This document shows positions 7,701 through 16,731 of a DNA stretch of 64,000 nucleotides, in pieces. The translations under genes were made by a program, and so were the position numbers. The stretch is from Bacteroidaceae bacterium (GTDB lineage Bacteria; Bacteroidota; Bacteroidia; Bacteroidales; Bacteroidaceae): the NCBI GenBank assembly GCA_017469685.1, contig JAFUFW010000021.1, positions 47,952 through 111,951 of the forward strand. Direction: 5' to 3'. Each line of letters starts with the position of its first letter. The stretch's first letter is position 1. The notes under the pieces are model-generated. The model was given only the letters and a program-made list of their open reading frames with translations, was not told the origin of the DNA and did no database searches.

Positions 7701-8513
7701 CTACGATATAATCTGTTCTTGTGGCACGCGGAAGCGGTGGCCGGTAAGTTTGCTGAGGGTGATCATCTTGAACTTGAAGTTGTTGTTCTTCAGCTGCCAG
7801 TTGGTCATGGCTGAGCCTATGCAATACTTCGAGAAGCCATGGGGCTTGATGCGCACCTTGCGAAGCAGTTCGAGAATCGGGGAGTAGACATTGCCGTCGC
7901 GCTTCAGCTCGATGATGACGAGGTCGCCTGTCACAGCGTCCATCTCGGTCTCATAGTTGTGGAAACGCACGTTGAAGTCAATGGTCAGGCGCTCCGTCTT
8001 GCCGAAGTTCACGAGTGTGATGCGCTGGAACTGGTTTTGCACGGTGGGGATGATGGTGTCGAATGTCTGTCCCGTAAGGCCTTGTATGAACCGCGTGCCG
8101 CCCGCGTCGATAGCGTCCTGCCGCTCTTGCGAAGGCACGCTGATGCGCTTTTTCTTCGTTCGGCCATGGTTGTTCTTCGTCTTCACTTCGAGGAAGGAAT
8201 CGTCGGAGTCCATGTATGTGCGGATGCGAATCTTCTGCCGGGGCTGACGCCCGTTGTGATGCTCAAGGTAGAACAGGTGTGCCGGCGTATCCCAATACGT
8301 CGTGCGGTAGTTCGCAATGCGCTGGCCATTGATTTGCTGGGCGTAGTACTTGCCTTGCGCCAGCTCCAGGAGCTCTGCCAGCTTTTGCTTGCTGGTGACG
8401 AACTTGGTGTCGGTGCGGTTCATGAGCTTTATGCCGCTCATCTCGTCGAGCGAAATGGGTGCCAACTGCTCCAGCCAGTGGCTGATTCTGAGGTCTGCTT
8501 CAGGCATAAACAT
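7701..8513 (-). CDS. VTC domain protein (polyphosphate polymerase-like)
   Basis: The 270-residue protein matches the VTC catalytic tunnel domain known from yeast Vtc4, which polymerises polyphosphate from ATP. Expected basic and acidic strand motifs are visible: NRTDTKFV (about residues 31-38), KIRIRTY and FLEVKTKNN (about 90-115), RLTIDFNVRF (about 180-190), VIIELKRD (about 205-212) and SKYCIG (about 235-240). It has no signal peptide and should act in the cytoplasm at the inner face of the membrane. It is the first gene of the minus-strand operon VTC, DUF4956, DUF2490, sorting-tail protein and beta-helix protein. Whether the product is polyphosphate or another polymer is open. Confidence 0.85.
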   Translation of the reverse strand: MFMPEADLRISHWLEQLAPISLDEMSGIKLMNRTDTKFVTSKQKLAELLELAQGKYYAQQINGQRIANYRTTYWDTPAHLFYLEHHNGRQPRQKIRIRTYMDSDDSFLEVKTKNNHGRTKKKRISVPSQERQDAIDAGGTRFIQGLTGQTFDTIIPTVQNQFQRITLVNFGKTERLTIDFNVRFHNYETEMDAVTGDLVIIELKRDGNVYSPILELLRKVRIKPHGFSKYCIGSAMTNWQLKNNNFKFKMITLSKLTGHRFRVPQEQIIS

Positions 8514-8527
8514 ATTATTGTCGCTTG

Positions 8528-8535
8528 CAAATATA
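8528..8535 (-). promoter_or_regulatory. Bacteroidetes -7 promoter element for the VTC operon
   Basis: On the minus strand the site is TATATTTG, an exact TAnnTTTG match, 15 bp upstream of the VTC gene start. This gives a very short leader. Confidence 0.55.
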
Positions 8536-8631
8536 GAAATTACTTTGACTTGAACTGATAAGGAAAGAGCATTTTTTTAGATTTTAGCGTATTTTTTCTC
8601 GCCAAAGGCATTGCAAGTCAATGAAAACACT

Positions 8632-8639
8632 TATCTTTG
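8632..8639 (+). promoter_or_regulatory. Bacteroidetes -7 promoter element for frr
   Basis: TATCTTTG lies 32 bp before the frr ATG. ATTG at 8610-8613, 18 bp upstream, is a plausible -33 element. It is divergent from the VTC operon promoter. Confidence 0.6.
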
Positions 8640-8670
8640 TAGCCAAATAAACCTAAAAACCTAAATAACT

Positions 8671-9231
8671 ATGGCTGAATACAGAGAAATACTTGACAGC
8701 GCCGAGGAGCGCATGGAAGAAGCCGTCATGTACCTCGAGGACTCGCTCGCACGCATCCGTGCCGGCAAGGCTAACGTGAAACTGCTCGACGGCATACGCG
8801 TTGACAACTACGGAGCAATGGTGCCTATCAATAATTGTGCTGCCGTGACTACGCCCGACGCCCGCACCATAGCCATAAAGCCATGGGACAAGTCGATGTT
8901 CAAGGTCATCGAGAAGGCTATCATCAACAGCGACCTCGGTATCATGCCTGAGAACAACGGCGAGATTATCCGCATTGGCATACCGCCCCTTACCGAGGAG
9001 CGCCGCAAGCAACTCAACAAGCAATGTGGCAAGGAAGGGGAGCAGGCCAAGGTGAGTGTGCGCAACTCACGCCGCGACGGCAACGAGCAGCTCAAGAAAG
9101 CCGTTAAGGACGGCCTTAGTGAGGACTTTCAGAAGGACGGCGAAGGCGAGCTACAGAAGATGCACGACAAGTATATTAAGAAGATCGATGAACTTCTCGC
9201 TGCCAAGGAGAAGGAGATTATGACAGTGTAA
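8671..9231 (+). CDS. frr: Ribosome recycling factor
   Basis: The 186-residue cytoplasmic protein, with EF-G, splits the post-termination ribosome. It is of standard length and has the family features: the DSLARIRAGKANVKLLDGI block (about residues 25-43), VNNYGAM-like loop (DNYGAMVPINN), and the C-terminal helix with RDGNEQLKK and a DKYIKKIDELLAAKEKEIM end. The stop is 3 bp before the GTG of rsgA, so the two are translationally close. Confidence 0.97.
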   Translation: MAEYREILDSAEERMEEAVMYLEDSLARIRAGKANVKLLDGIRVDNYGAMVPINNCAAVTTPDARTIAIKPWDKSMFKVIEKAIINSDLGIMPENNGEIIRIGIPPLTEERRKQLNKQCGKEGEQAKVSVRNSRRDGNEQLKKAVKDGLSEDFQKDGEGELQKMHDKYIKKIDELLAAKEKEIMTV

Positions 9232-9234
9232 GGC

Positions 9235-10218
9235 GTGCGAGGTCTCATCGTTAGGAATACAGGAAGCTGGTACGACGTCCGTACGGACGACGGCCAGCTT
9301 TTTGCTTGCAAGGTGAAAGGCAACTTCCGCCTCCGGGGCATACGCTCAACAAACCCCGTGGCCGTTGGCGACATCGTGGAAATAAAACCTCAATACGATA
9401 CCCCCGGGCGGAACAGCACTCCTGACGTGCCCGAGGATTCCCCTTCTGGCTCTTACGCCCTCATCACGGACATTCACGACCGCCGGAATTACATTATTCG
9501 CAAAGCCTCGAACCTCTCAAAGCAAAGCCATATCATTGCAGCAAACGTTGACCTTGCGGGACTCATCGTCACGATAGCTCATCCTGAAACCTCAACTACG
9601 TTCATCGACTGCTTCCTGGCTACGGCCGAGGCCTATCGTGTACCGGTGCTTCTTATATTTAATAAGGTAGACCTTTACGATGAGGCCGACCGCCGTTATC
9701 TCGATGCCATAATGTTTCTTTATCGCCAACTTGGCTACGAGTGTCTTGCCGTATCGGCCGCTACAGGCGATGGGCTGGAGGCTCTTATCGGGGAGCTTCG
9801 CGGAAAGACGACGCTCTTCAGCGGCAACAGCGGCGTTGGCAAGAGCACTCTGCTCAACCGTCTCGTGCCCGAGGCCCGGGCAAAGACGGCAGAGCTGAGT
9901 ACAGCGCACGACCAGGGGCAGCACACTACCACTTTTTCTGAGATGTACGATCTCGCTGTCGGCGGTTCAATCATTGACACGCCGGGAATTCGAGGCTTTG
10001 GTACTTTTGATTTCGAGCGCGAGGAGGTGTCGCACTACTTCCGCGAAATCTTCCAGACGGGCCGCCATTGCCGCTTCGGCAACTGTACGCACACTCACGA
10101 GCCAGGGTGCGCAGTAAAAGAAGCTCTCGGCAATCATGAGATCGCCGAGAGCCGTTATCAGTCATATCTCTCAATGCTTGAGGATAAGGACGAGGGGAAG
10201 TATCGTGAACACTTCTGA
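9235..10218 (+). CDS. rsgA: Ribosome small-subunit-dependent GTPase A
   Basis: The 327-residue GTPase helps mature the 30S subunit. It has an N-terminal OB fold (about residues 1-80) and a circularly permuted GTPase domain in which the motifs run G4 (FNKVD, about 140), G5 (SAATGDG), G1 (GNSGVGKS, about 198-205) and G3 (DTPGIRGFG, about 247-255). A C-terminal zinc knuckle follows (CRFGNCTHTHEPGC, about 281-294). The start is GTG at 9235: MRGLIVRNTGSWY matches the family N terminus, and no ATG fits. It begins 3 bp after frr. Confidence 0.95.
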   Translation: MRGLIVRNTGSWYDVRTDDGQLFACKVKGNFRLRGIRSTNPVAVGDIVEIKPQYDTPGRNSTPDVPEDSPSGSYALITDIHDRRNYIIRKASNLSKQSHIIAANVDLAGLIVTIAHPETSTTFIDCFLATAEAYRVPVLLIFNKVDLYDEADRRYLDAIMFLYRQLGYECLAVSAATGDGLEALIGELRGKTTLFSGNSGVGKSTLLNRLVPEARAKTAELSTAHDQGQHTTTFSEMYDLAVGGSIIDTPGIRGFGTFDFEREEVSHYFREIFQTGRHCRFGNCTHTHEPGCAVKEALGNHEIAESRYQSYLSMLEDKDEGKYREHF

Positions 10219-10221
10219 CGT

Positions 10222-10542
10222 CTATTCGCCTTGTTCGCCGTATTCCAGCTCGCCCTGAACCACCCATAGGAGGTCGTCAGGCTCGAATGTCCCATACTTG
10301 TCCTTTTTGGCACGCTCGGCGATAGCTTTTGCGATGGCTTCAGTGTCTATGTCGACATAGCCGTCCTCGTCGGGCTCTTGCTCGAGCAGGCCGCTTTCGA
10401 CGTAGTACTCAGCCAACAGGTCTATGAAATAGAAGAGGTCGTCGTCGGTGAACTTCTCCTTAACTTCCTGGGGGAGGTATGCACGAATGAACTCCACGGT
10501 CTGGAGGTCGTCTTCAGCTTGTGCGAGGAAATCTTCTTCCAT
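10222..10542 (-). CDS. Conserved acidic hypothetical protein
   Basis: The 106-residue protein is strongly acidic (many Asp/Glu) and helical, with no signal peptide or membrane segment. I recognise it only as a conserved Bacteroidales protein of unknown function. It includes FIDLLAEYYVESGLL (about residues 37-51) and ends in a Glu-rich tail. It is convergent with rsgA, with 3 bp between stop codons. It is separated from trxA by that gene's terminator, so it has its own transcription unit. Confidence 0.75.
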   Translation of the reverse strand: MEEDFLAQAEDDLQTVEFIRAYLPQEVKEKFTDDDLFYFIDLLAEYYVESGLLEQEPDEDGYVDIDTEAIAKAIAERAKKDKYGTFEPDDLLWVVQGELEYGEQGE

Positions 10543-10597
10543 GATGTTTGGATTCGGGTTTAGAGATTATGGATTCGGGTTTGGTTGCGAAAAAAAT

Positions 10598-10640
10598 TTC
10601 CCCGTCATAGCCTTCTTGGGTTGAAGGTTATGGCGGGGAT
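10598..10640 (-). terminator. Intrinsic terminator downstream of trxA
   Basis: CCCCGTCATAGCCTTC (10600-10615) pairs with GAAGGTTATGGCGGGG (10623-10638), a 16-bp stem with two G-U pairs and a 7-nt loop. On the minus strand it is followed by a T-run (complement of AAAAAAATTT), right after the trxA stop. Confidence 0.88.
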
Positions 10641-10648
10641 TCCTGTTT

Positions 10649-10963
10649 TTAGAGTATAGCCTTGAGCTTGTCTTCGAGCACGTTCTTGGGTACGGCTCCT
10701 ATTTGCTTGTCCACCACTTGCCCATCTTTGATGAAGAGGATGGTGGGGATATTGCGAACGCCAAACTGCATAGGCAGGTCTTGGTTCTCGTCGACGTCCA
10801 CTTTCCCGATGATAGCCTGTTCGGCATATTCTTCGGCCAGTTGTTCGATGTAGGGACCTACTTTCTTGCAAGGGCCACACCATGTAGCCCAGAAGTCCAC
10901 AATCATGGGTTTGCCTTGTTCAAGCAGTTCGCTGAAGTTGCTGTCAGTGATTTGAAGTGCCAT
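10649..10963 (-). CDS. trxA: Thioredoxin
   Basis: This 104-residue protein of normal thioredoxin length carries the active site WCGPCK (about residues 29-34), the cis-proline loop VRNIPT (about 73-78) and the GAVPK end. It has no signal peptide, so it is the cytoplasmic general disulfide reductase. It lies 137 bp downstream of dnaE in the same direction. A dedicated promoter is not obvious in that gap. Confidence 0.95.
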   Translation of the reverse strand: MALQITDSNFSELLEQGKPMIVDFWATWCGPCKKVGPYIEQLAEEYAEQAIIGKVDVDENQDLPMQFGVRNIPTILFIKDGQVVDKQIGAVPKNVLEDKLKAIL

Positions 10964-11100
10964 AATGTCAGATGTTATTTAATGGTTGATAATTGAGTAT
11001 TGTTGATCCTTCGCGTGTGTGCGAAAATAAAGATGTGTGTAGACCGGCTGAGCGGGTATGTATTCAATTGGGCAAAAGCCGTGCCAAAGTAGGGCGTTTA

Positions 11101-14100
11101 TTATTCTGCGTTAACTTTATAGCTGACGGCGTCGTTGCTTGTGAGGTATTCTATTAGTTGCCTTTGCACTGCTATCTTCCGCTCGCGGCTTCGCAGCCTA
11201 ATGGGCATGTGGCCCTCAGGGTCGAGTATTTGGAAGTAGAGGTCTGAATTGCCGGGGCTGTTGTCGACGAGGTCGTGAATAGTCTGAACGAAGTCTTCAT
11301 TGAGGTCGTCAAGAGATATCGTGATGGTGATGTTCTTGACTGCGTCGTCCTTCACGTCGGCCAGGAATTGAATGCTCCCTATAAGTATCTCTATGCGATT
11401 TGGGTTGTACTTGCTGGGTTGCACTTTAGCCTTCACGAAGATGGAGCTTCCGATGCTCATGTAGTTGGCCCAAGTGGTCCAGTCCTGCCCCCACAGCGGA
11501 AGTTCTCCAGAGCCAGAGAAGTCCTCGAGTGTGACGATGCCGTAGGGCTGTCCACTCTTGCCTACTCCCTGTCGCAGGGCTGTGACGATTCCTCCGAAGC
11601 TTATGTTCTGGTTGATCCATCTCTCTTTGTCTGCCAGCTCTGTGACACGGGTAGTGCAGACGTCTTTAAGCACTACGGCGAACTCATCGAGCGGGTGTGC
11701 CGATAGGTATATGCCTACGAGGTCGCGCTCGCGGTTAAGGCGTTCGAGCTGGCTCCACTGTTCGTAGTCGTTGGGGATGGGCGGCGTACTTACTTCCACA
11801 TCGTCGAAGTCGTCGAAGAGCGAGGCTTCGGCTGACTGTTTGGCCTCTTGGTAAAGTTGCCCGAAACGCACGAGGGTGTCGAGGAAGGTCTCGCCTTTTA
11901 TGTTGCGGGCGAAGTATTGTTCGCGGCAGAGCTGAGGTAAGCTGTCGAGAGCTCCACTGATTACGAGGCTCTCCACTCCGCTGCGTTTCACGGCAGGAAT
12001 GCTTACGCGCTGAATGAAGTCGAAGATGTCGGTGAAGTCACCGTTGGTGTCGCGCTCGTTGATGATGGCATCCACGGCACTTTCGCCCAAGCCTTTGATG
12101 GCGCCGAGGCCGAAGCGTATGTTGCCGTCGGCGTCGACGCTGAACTTTTGGCGGCTCTTGTTGATGTCAGGCCCCAGCACCTGCAAGCCTAAGGCCTTGC
12201 ATTCGCCCATGAGCTTGGTGATTTCGGTGATGTTGTCGAGGTTGCGGCTCAGGTCGGCAGCCATGTATTCGGCCGGGAAATTAGCCTTGAGCCAGGCCGT
12301 CTGGTAAGCGACCCATGAATAGCACGTGGCGTGGCTCTTGTTGAAGGCATAGGATGCGAAGTCCTCCCAGTCGCCCCATATTTTCTCCAGCACCTTGGCC
12401 TCGTGGCCGTTAGCCTGCCCTTGAGTGATGAACTTAGGCTTCATGTGGTCGAGCTTGTCCTTGAGCTTCTTACCCATGGCCTTGCGCAGCGTGTCGCTCT
12501 CGCCTCTGGTGAAGCTTGCAAGCTGGCGGGAAAGCAGCATGACTTGCTCCTGGTAGACGGTGATGCCGTAGGTGTCCTTGAGGTAGTTCTCCATGCAAGG
12601 GATGTCGTACTCCACTGGCATGCGGCCCTGCTTGCGGTTGATGAAATCGGGTATATATTTCATCGGCCCTGGGCGGTAGAGGGCATTCATGGCTATGAGG
12701 TCTTCGAAGGTCGAGGGTTGCAGCTCTCGCAGGTACTTCTGCATGCCAGCAGATTCAAATTGGAAGGTGCCTGTCGTAAGTCCATTGCAGTAGAGCTGGT
12801 AGGTTGCGGGGTCTTCGATATCTATGTTGTCTATGTCGATGTCGATGCCGAGGCTGTCGTGTATGTTGCTTATAGCTTCCTTAATGATGCTGAGTGTCTT
12901 CAGCCCGAGGAAGTCCATCTTGATGAGCCCTGTGTCCTCAATGACAGAGCCCTCATACTGCGTGCAGATGATTTTCTCGCCTGTTTCCTTGTCCTCTGCG
13001 GTGCTGACGGGCACCCAGTCGCTGACATCGTCGCGGCAGATGATGACGCCGCAGGCGTGTACGCCTGTATTGCGCACGTTGCCCTCGAGCATACGTGCGA
13101 AGGTTATTGTGTTGCGCAGCGTCTCGTTGGGCGACACGGCCGCCTGCTGCAACTCGGGCACGCAAGCGATGGCGTTCGTCAGGTTCATCTTGCGTGGATT
13201 GCCTTTCTCGTCATCAGGCAGGCGGTCGGGAATGGCCTTGCAGAGAGCATTGCTGATGTCGAGGGGCACCTTCTGCACGCGTGCCACGTCCTTTATGGCG
13301 AGCTTCGTGGCCATGGTGCCGTAGGTGATGATGTGTGCGACGTTGTTCTCGCCGTATTTCTGCGTAACCCATGAGAGCACTTTGCCACGTCCGTCGTCGT
13401 CGAAGTCAACATCTATATCGGGCAGCGAGATGCGGTCGGGGTTGAGGAAGCGCTCGAACAGGAGGTCGTACTTTATGGGATCGACTTTCGTGATGCCGAG
13501 GCAGTAGGCCACGACGCTGCCTGCTGCGGAGCCACGGCCGGGCCCTACGCTGACGCCGAGCTCGTAGCGTGCTGCATTGATGTAGTCCTGCACGATAAGG
13601 AAGTAGCCAGGGAAGCCCATTGTCTTCATCACGTGGAGCTCGAAGCGTATGCGGTCAGTGACTTCCGTGCTGAGTTGCTCGCCGTAGATGCGCCGTGCGC
13701 CGGCCATTGTGAGCTGCTCGAGGTAGTCGGCTTCGAGTTTCAGGCGGTAGAGTTTGTCGACCCCTCCGAGTGCGTTGACCTTCTTCTCGGCCTCCTCGTC
13801 CGTGCATACCACGTTGCCGTTCTCGTCGTGCGTGAATTCATCGAAAAGCTGTTTCTCGGTAAAGCGCTGGCGGTAGTCCTCTTCGGTGGCGAACGTCTTG
13901 GGGATAGGGAAGTTCGGCATGATGGGAGAGTGGTCGATGCTGTAGGTCTCGACCTTGCCGAGCACCTCGAGTGTATTGGCCAATGCCTCTGGCACGTCGG
14001 CGAAGATGGCATTCATCTCGGCCGTAGTCTTGAACCACTCCTGCTTTGAGTAGAGCATTCGCTTGGGGTCGTCGAGGTCGCGGTTTGTGCCGAGGCAGAT

Positions 14101-14829
14101 GAGGCGGTCGTGGGCCTCGGCATTCTCCTCGTCGACGAAGTGTACATCGTTGGTGCACACCACTTTCACACCATGCTTTCGTGCCAGCTCAAGGATGACC
14201 GCATTGGCCTGTTGCTGCAGGGGAAAGGTCTCACGGTTGGCACGTTGGTTGGGATCGCGCACCTCGTGGCGCATGATTTCGAGGTAGTAGTCGTCGCCGA
14301 AGACGCTCTTGTACCATTCAATGCGGCGTTCAGCCTCCGCGATGTCGCCGTTCAGAATGAAGCGAGGGACCTCGCCGGCCAGGCATGCCGAGCATACTAT
14401 TAGGCCTTCTGAGTGCTTTGCCAGCTCGTCGTGGTCGGTGCGCGGGCGTGTGTAGAATCCGTCGACCCACGATTTCGACACGAGCTTTATGAGGTTGTGG
14501 TAGCCCGTCTGGTTCTTGGCGAGCACGATAAGGTGGTAGCGAGTGTTGTCTCCTCGATCCTTGTCCTTGTCGTAGAGCGTGCGTGCGGCAACGTACATCT
14601 CGCAGCCGAAGATAGGCTTGAAGGGTGGCTTGCCTTCCTCCTTGAGCTTCTTGTTGCGCTTGTTGAGGTAGTTGAAATACTCTTTCACGCCCATCATGTT
14701 GCCATGGTCGGTGATGGCCATGCCCGGCATGCCGTCGGCGATGGCTTTTTCAACGAGCTTTGGTATGCTTGCCTGGCCATCAAGCAGAGAGTACTGCGTG
14801 TGGACGTGTAGGTGTACGAATTCTTGCAT
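11101..14829 (-). CDS. dnaE: DNA polymerase III alpha subunit
   Basis: This is the replicative polymerase. A PHP domain opens the protein (FVHLHVHTQYSLLDG), the catalytic palm carries PDIDVDFDDDGRGKV (about residues 461-475), followed by the helix-hairpin-helix region (GLGAIKGLGESAVDAII, about 850-866) and an OB domain near 1050. From the chosen ATG at 14829 the protein has 1242 residues. Upstream in-frame ATGs at 14835 and 14871 exist, but homologues begin MQxFVHLHVHTQ, so 14829 is preferred. The gene diverges from psd. Confidence 0.96.
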   Translation of the reverse strand: MQEFVHLHVHTQYSLLDGQASIPKLVEKAIADGMPGMAITDHGNMMGVKEYFNYLNKRNKKLKEEGKPPFKPIFGCEMYVAARTLYDKDKDRGDNTRYHLIVLAKNQTGYHNLIKLVSKSWVDGFYTRPRTDHDELAKHSEGLIVCSACLAGEVPRFILNGDIAEAERRIEWYKSVFGDDYYLEIMRHEVRDPNQRANRETFPLQQQANAVILELARKHGVKVVCTNDVHFVDEENAEAHDRLICLGTNRDLDDPKRMLYSKQEWFKTTAEMNAIFADVPEALANTLEVLGKVETYSIDHSPIMPNFPIPKTFATEEDYRQRFTEKQLFDEFTHDENGNVVCTDEEAEKKVNALGGVDKLYRLKLEADYLEQLTMAGARRIYGEQLSTEVTDRIRFELHVMKTMGFPGYFLIVQDYINAARYELGVSVGPGRGSAAGSVVAYCLGITKVDPIKYDLLFERFLNPDRISLPDIDVDFDDDGRGKVLSWVTQKYGENNVAHIITYGTMATKLAIKDVARVQKVPLDISNALCKAIPDRLPDDEKGNPRKMNLTNAIACVPELQQAAVSPNETLRNTITFARMLEGNVRNTGVHACGVIICRDDVSDWVPVSTAEDKETGEKIICTQYEGSVIEDTGLIKMDFLGLKTLSIIKEAISNIHDSLGIDIDIDNIDIEDPATYQLYCNGLTTGTFQFESAGMQKYLRELQPSTFEDLIAMNALYRPGPMKYIPDFINRKQGRMPVEYDIPCMENYLKDTYGITVYQEQVMLLSRQLASFTRGESDTLRKAMGKKLKDKLDHMKPKFITQGQANGHEAKVLEKIWGDWEDFASYAFNKSHATCYSWVAYQTAWLKANFPAEYMAADLSRNLDNITEITKLMGECKALGLQVLGPDINKSRQKFSVDADGNIRFGLGAIKGLGESAVDAIINERDTNGDFTDIFDFIQRVSIPAVKRSGVESLVISGALDSLPQLCREQYFARNIKGETFLDTLVRFGQLYQEAKQSAEASLFDDFDDVEVSTPPIPNDYEQWSQLERLNRERDLVGIYLSAHPLDEFAVVLKDVCTTRVTELADKERWINQNISFGGIVTALRQGVGKSGQPYGIVTLEDFSGSGELPLWGQDWTTWANYMSIGSSIFVKAKVQPSKYNPNRIEILIGSIQFLADVKDDAVKNITITISLDDLNEDFVQTIHDLVDNSPGNSDLYFQILDPEGHMPIRLRSRERKIAVQRQLIEYLTSNDAVSYKVNAE

Positions 14830-14895
14830 AAGCATCAATTTTCGGGCATAAAAGTACGTTTCTTTTAGCAAACCACCAAAAAAGGCGTGGTTTTT

Positions 14896-14926
14896 TTTGC
14901 CGCTTTACAAATAATGTCTACTTTTG
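14896..14926 (+). promoter_or_regulatory. Complete Bacteroidetes promoter for psd
   Basis: TTTG at 14896-14899 and TACTTTTG at 14919-14926 match the -33/-7 consensus with 19-bp spacing. The ATG follows 35 bp later. Confidence 0.7.
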
Positions 14927-14961
14927 TGGAGAAAATAGTAAAATTGTAGTACTTAGCTTAT

Positions 14962-15660
14962 ATGGTTAAGCCTCTTAGAAAGATAAGAAAGAATATTAGG
15001 CTCCACCGTGAGGGTACCCATACCCTCGTCGCCGGTGCTGTAGCTCTGGCTGTCTGGTGCCTGCTCATAGGATTGCTTTTCGGTTTCTCAAGCCCGTGGT
15101 TCATAGGGCTCGTCATAGTCTGTGCTGTCGTCTATGCCATAGTGGTCAATTTCTTCCGCTGCCCTATTCGCCTCTTCGAGGGCGAGACTGAGGGCGTGGT
15201 CGTTGCTCCGTGCGATGGAAAGGTAGTCGTCGTCGAGGAAGTTGACGAGAACGAATATTTCCACGAACGCCGCATAATGGTCAGCATCTTCATGAGCCTC
15301 TTCAACGTACATGCCAACTGGGTGCCAACGGATGGCCGCATCGTCAGCGTCGACCATCAGAACGGTCGCTACCAGGCTGCATGGCTGCCTAAGGCCAGCA
15401 CCGACAACGAGCGCTCGGGCGTGGTAATAGAATCAGAGTCGGGTGCCCGCCTACTCGTGCGTCAGGTGGCAGGCGCTGTGGCCAGGCGCATCGTTACATA
15501 TGTCAGTCCTGGCGACGAATGTTTCATCGACGAGCATCTCGGTTTCATCAAATTCGGCTCGCGAGTCGACCTCTACTTGCCGCTTGATGCCGAAGTCTGT
15601 GTGGCGGTCGGGCAGCGTGCGACGGGCAACGAGACTATTGTGGCTCGCCTTGCAAAGTGA
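14962..15660 (+). CDS. psd: Phosphatidylserine decarboxylase (proenzyme)
   Basis: The 232-residue enzyme converts phosphatidylserine to phosphatidylethanolamine. Two N-terminal membrane segments (about residues 22-62) are followed by the catalytic domain with [10 protein letters not shown] (about 78-87), [13 protein letters not shown] (about 112-124) and the self-cleavage site FGSR (about 195-198), where the Ser becomes the pyruvoyl group. The short form is typical of Bacteroidetes. It is separated from pssA, which makes its substrate, by a 358-bp repeat-bearing gap. Confidence 0.93.
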   Translation: MVKPLRKIRKNIRLHREGTHTLVAGAVALAVWCLLIGLLFGFSSPWFIGLVIVCAVVYAIVVNFFRCPIRLFEGETEGVVVAPCDGKVVVVEEVDENEYFHERRIMVSIFMSLFNVHANWVPTDGRIVSVDHQNGRYQAAWLPKASTDNERSGVVIESESGARLLVRQVAGAVARRIVTYVSPGDECFIDEHLGFIKFGSRVDLYLPLDAEVCVAVGQRATGNETIVARLAK

Positions 15661-15727
15661 TTCTGCGCTGTGTCTTGGCCGAACCCGGCTTTGAACTCGA
15701 ATAGGCTTGCCAGGGGCGATAAAGAAA

Positions 15728-15810
15728 ACAGCCCAAGGGTTAACGCAAAAACCCTTAAGGGTTATTGCCGAAACCCTTAAGGGTTATGACCAAAACCCTT
15801 GAGGGTTTTT
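15728..15810 (+). repeat. Four-unit 22-bp palindromic array (family A, copy 1)
   Basis: Units start at 15728 (degenerate), 15750, 15772 and 15794. The core is the 14-bp palindrome AACCCTTAAGGGTT plus an 8-bp spacer (AACGCAAA, ATTGCCGA, ATGACCAA). Neighbouring units can pair as AAGGGTT(N8)AACCCTT hairpins. The array ends in a T-run (GAGGGTTTTTTC), so in RNA it resembles stacked terminators downstream of psd. Confidence 0.9.
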
Positions 15811-15870
15811 TCATACAAGCTAAATCCCCCTGCGGAAAAGGATTATACTATTATAATATACAAATTAAGA

Positions 15871-15989
15871 AAAACGCCCATTTCATCGATTCAAAAGATA
15901 CATCTTACATACATCTTGAGAACCCGAAATCTCATCATAATTTCATCAAAATCTAACTTTATTCTTCAAAAAACGCCCATTTCATCGGT
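15871..15989 (+). repeat. Two copies of a dispersed 20-bp motif
   Basis: AAAACGCCCATTTCATCGAT occurs at 15871-15890, and AAACGCCCATTTCATCGGT at 15971-15989. The same core is found in aroB (16861-16876) and at 47438-47458. The rest of 15661-16018 is AT-rich without a convincing gene. TAACTTTA at 15954-15961 may be a degenerate -7 element for pssA. Confidence 0.75.
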
Positions 15990-16018
15990 TTCCGTTCATT
16001 TTTCAAGACTAATATAAT

Positions 16019-16726
16019 ATGCTTTTCAATCTACCAAACCTCGTCACACTCTGTAATCTCATCTGTGGTTGCATGGCTACAGGCGCAGCTTTCCACGGCC
16101 ATTTTGCCTGGGCTCTTGCCATGATTGTATGCGGAGCCGTTTTCGATTTCATTGATGGCTTGGTCGCACGGGCCATGGGCATCAGCAACCTTGTTGGAAA
16201 GGAACTCGACTCTCTGGCCGATGTCGTCACCTTCGGCGTGGCGCCCTCAGCAATGATTTTTCAGCTCTTCGGACTCGTCGTCTACCCTGAATGGCTGCAG
16301 CCGCTACAGCCCTACCTGCCCTACAGCGCATTCCTCGTGGCTGCTTTCTCGGCTCTGCGACTGGCTAAGTTCAACACAGACGAGAGGCAGACCGAGAGTT
16401 TCATCGGATTGCCCACACCTGCAAACGCTCTGTTCTGGGCTTCGCTCATCGTGGGGCAGGCTGGATTTCTCGCATCGCCCCGTTTCAATGCGCTATGGCT
16501 CTTCCTGTTCATGCTAATGTTCTGCTTCTTCCTCGTCGCAGAAGTACCCCTGTTTGCTCTTAAGTTCAAGACTTTGGCGTGGGAAGAGAACCGCGTAAAG
16601 TATGCTTTCCTCGCCGTGGCGCTCGTAATCCTCTTCCTGGGCCACCATGTTCTCGGCGTCAGCGTTATCGCGGCCATCATCCTTTGGTATATCATCTGGG
16701 CTCTCATCGTTTGGAAGGTGAGTTAA
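16019..16726 (+). CDS. pssA: CDP-diacylglycerol-serine O-phosphatidyltransferase
   Basis: The 235-residue multi-pass inner-membrane enzyme makes phosphatidylserine, the substrate of the psd product just upstream. The CDP-alcohol phosphotransferase motif is complete: DGLVARAMGISNLVGKELD (about residues 45-63), followed by SLAD, with the expected spacing of the catalytic Asp residues. It has about six hydrophobic helices. Its stop is 5 bp before the aroB start, so the two are co-transcribed. Confidence 0.94.
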   Translation: MLFNLPNLVTLCNLICGCMATGAAFHGHFAWALAMIVCGAVFDFIDGLVARAMGISNLVGKELDSLADVVTFGVAPSAMIFQLFGLVVYPEWLQPLQPYLPYSAFLVAAFSALRLAKFNTDERQTESFIGLPTPANALFWASLIVGQAGFLASPRFNALWLFLFMLMFCFFLVAEVPLFALKFKTLAWEENRVKYAFLAVALVILFLGHHVLGVSVIAAIILWYIIWALIVWKVS

Positions 16727-16731
16727 GGGTT

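Noticed and set aside
4229-8513. CotH kinase system
   Set aside because: VTC and DUF4956 often accompany CotH, but no protein here has CotH-like kinase motifs.
12331-13374. Long plus-strand open frame of 347 codons
   Set aside because: It lies wholly antisense to dnaE and is a shadow of its codon bias.
15728-15810. CRISPR-like reading of the 22-bp palindromic array
   Set aside because: Spacers are only 8 bp and partly conserved; it fits hairpin or terminator repeats better.
15765-16017. Small open frames across the repeat gap before pssA
   Set aside because: They translate the palindromic array and AT-rich spacer; no similarity and no promoter.
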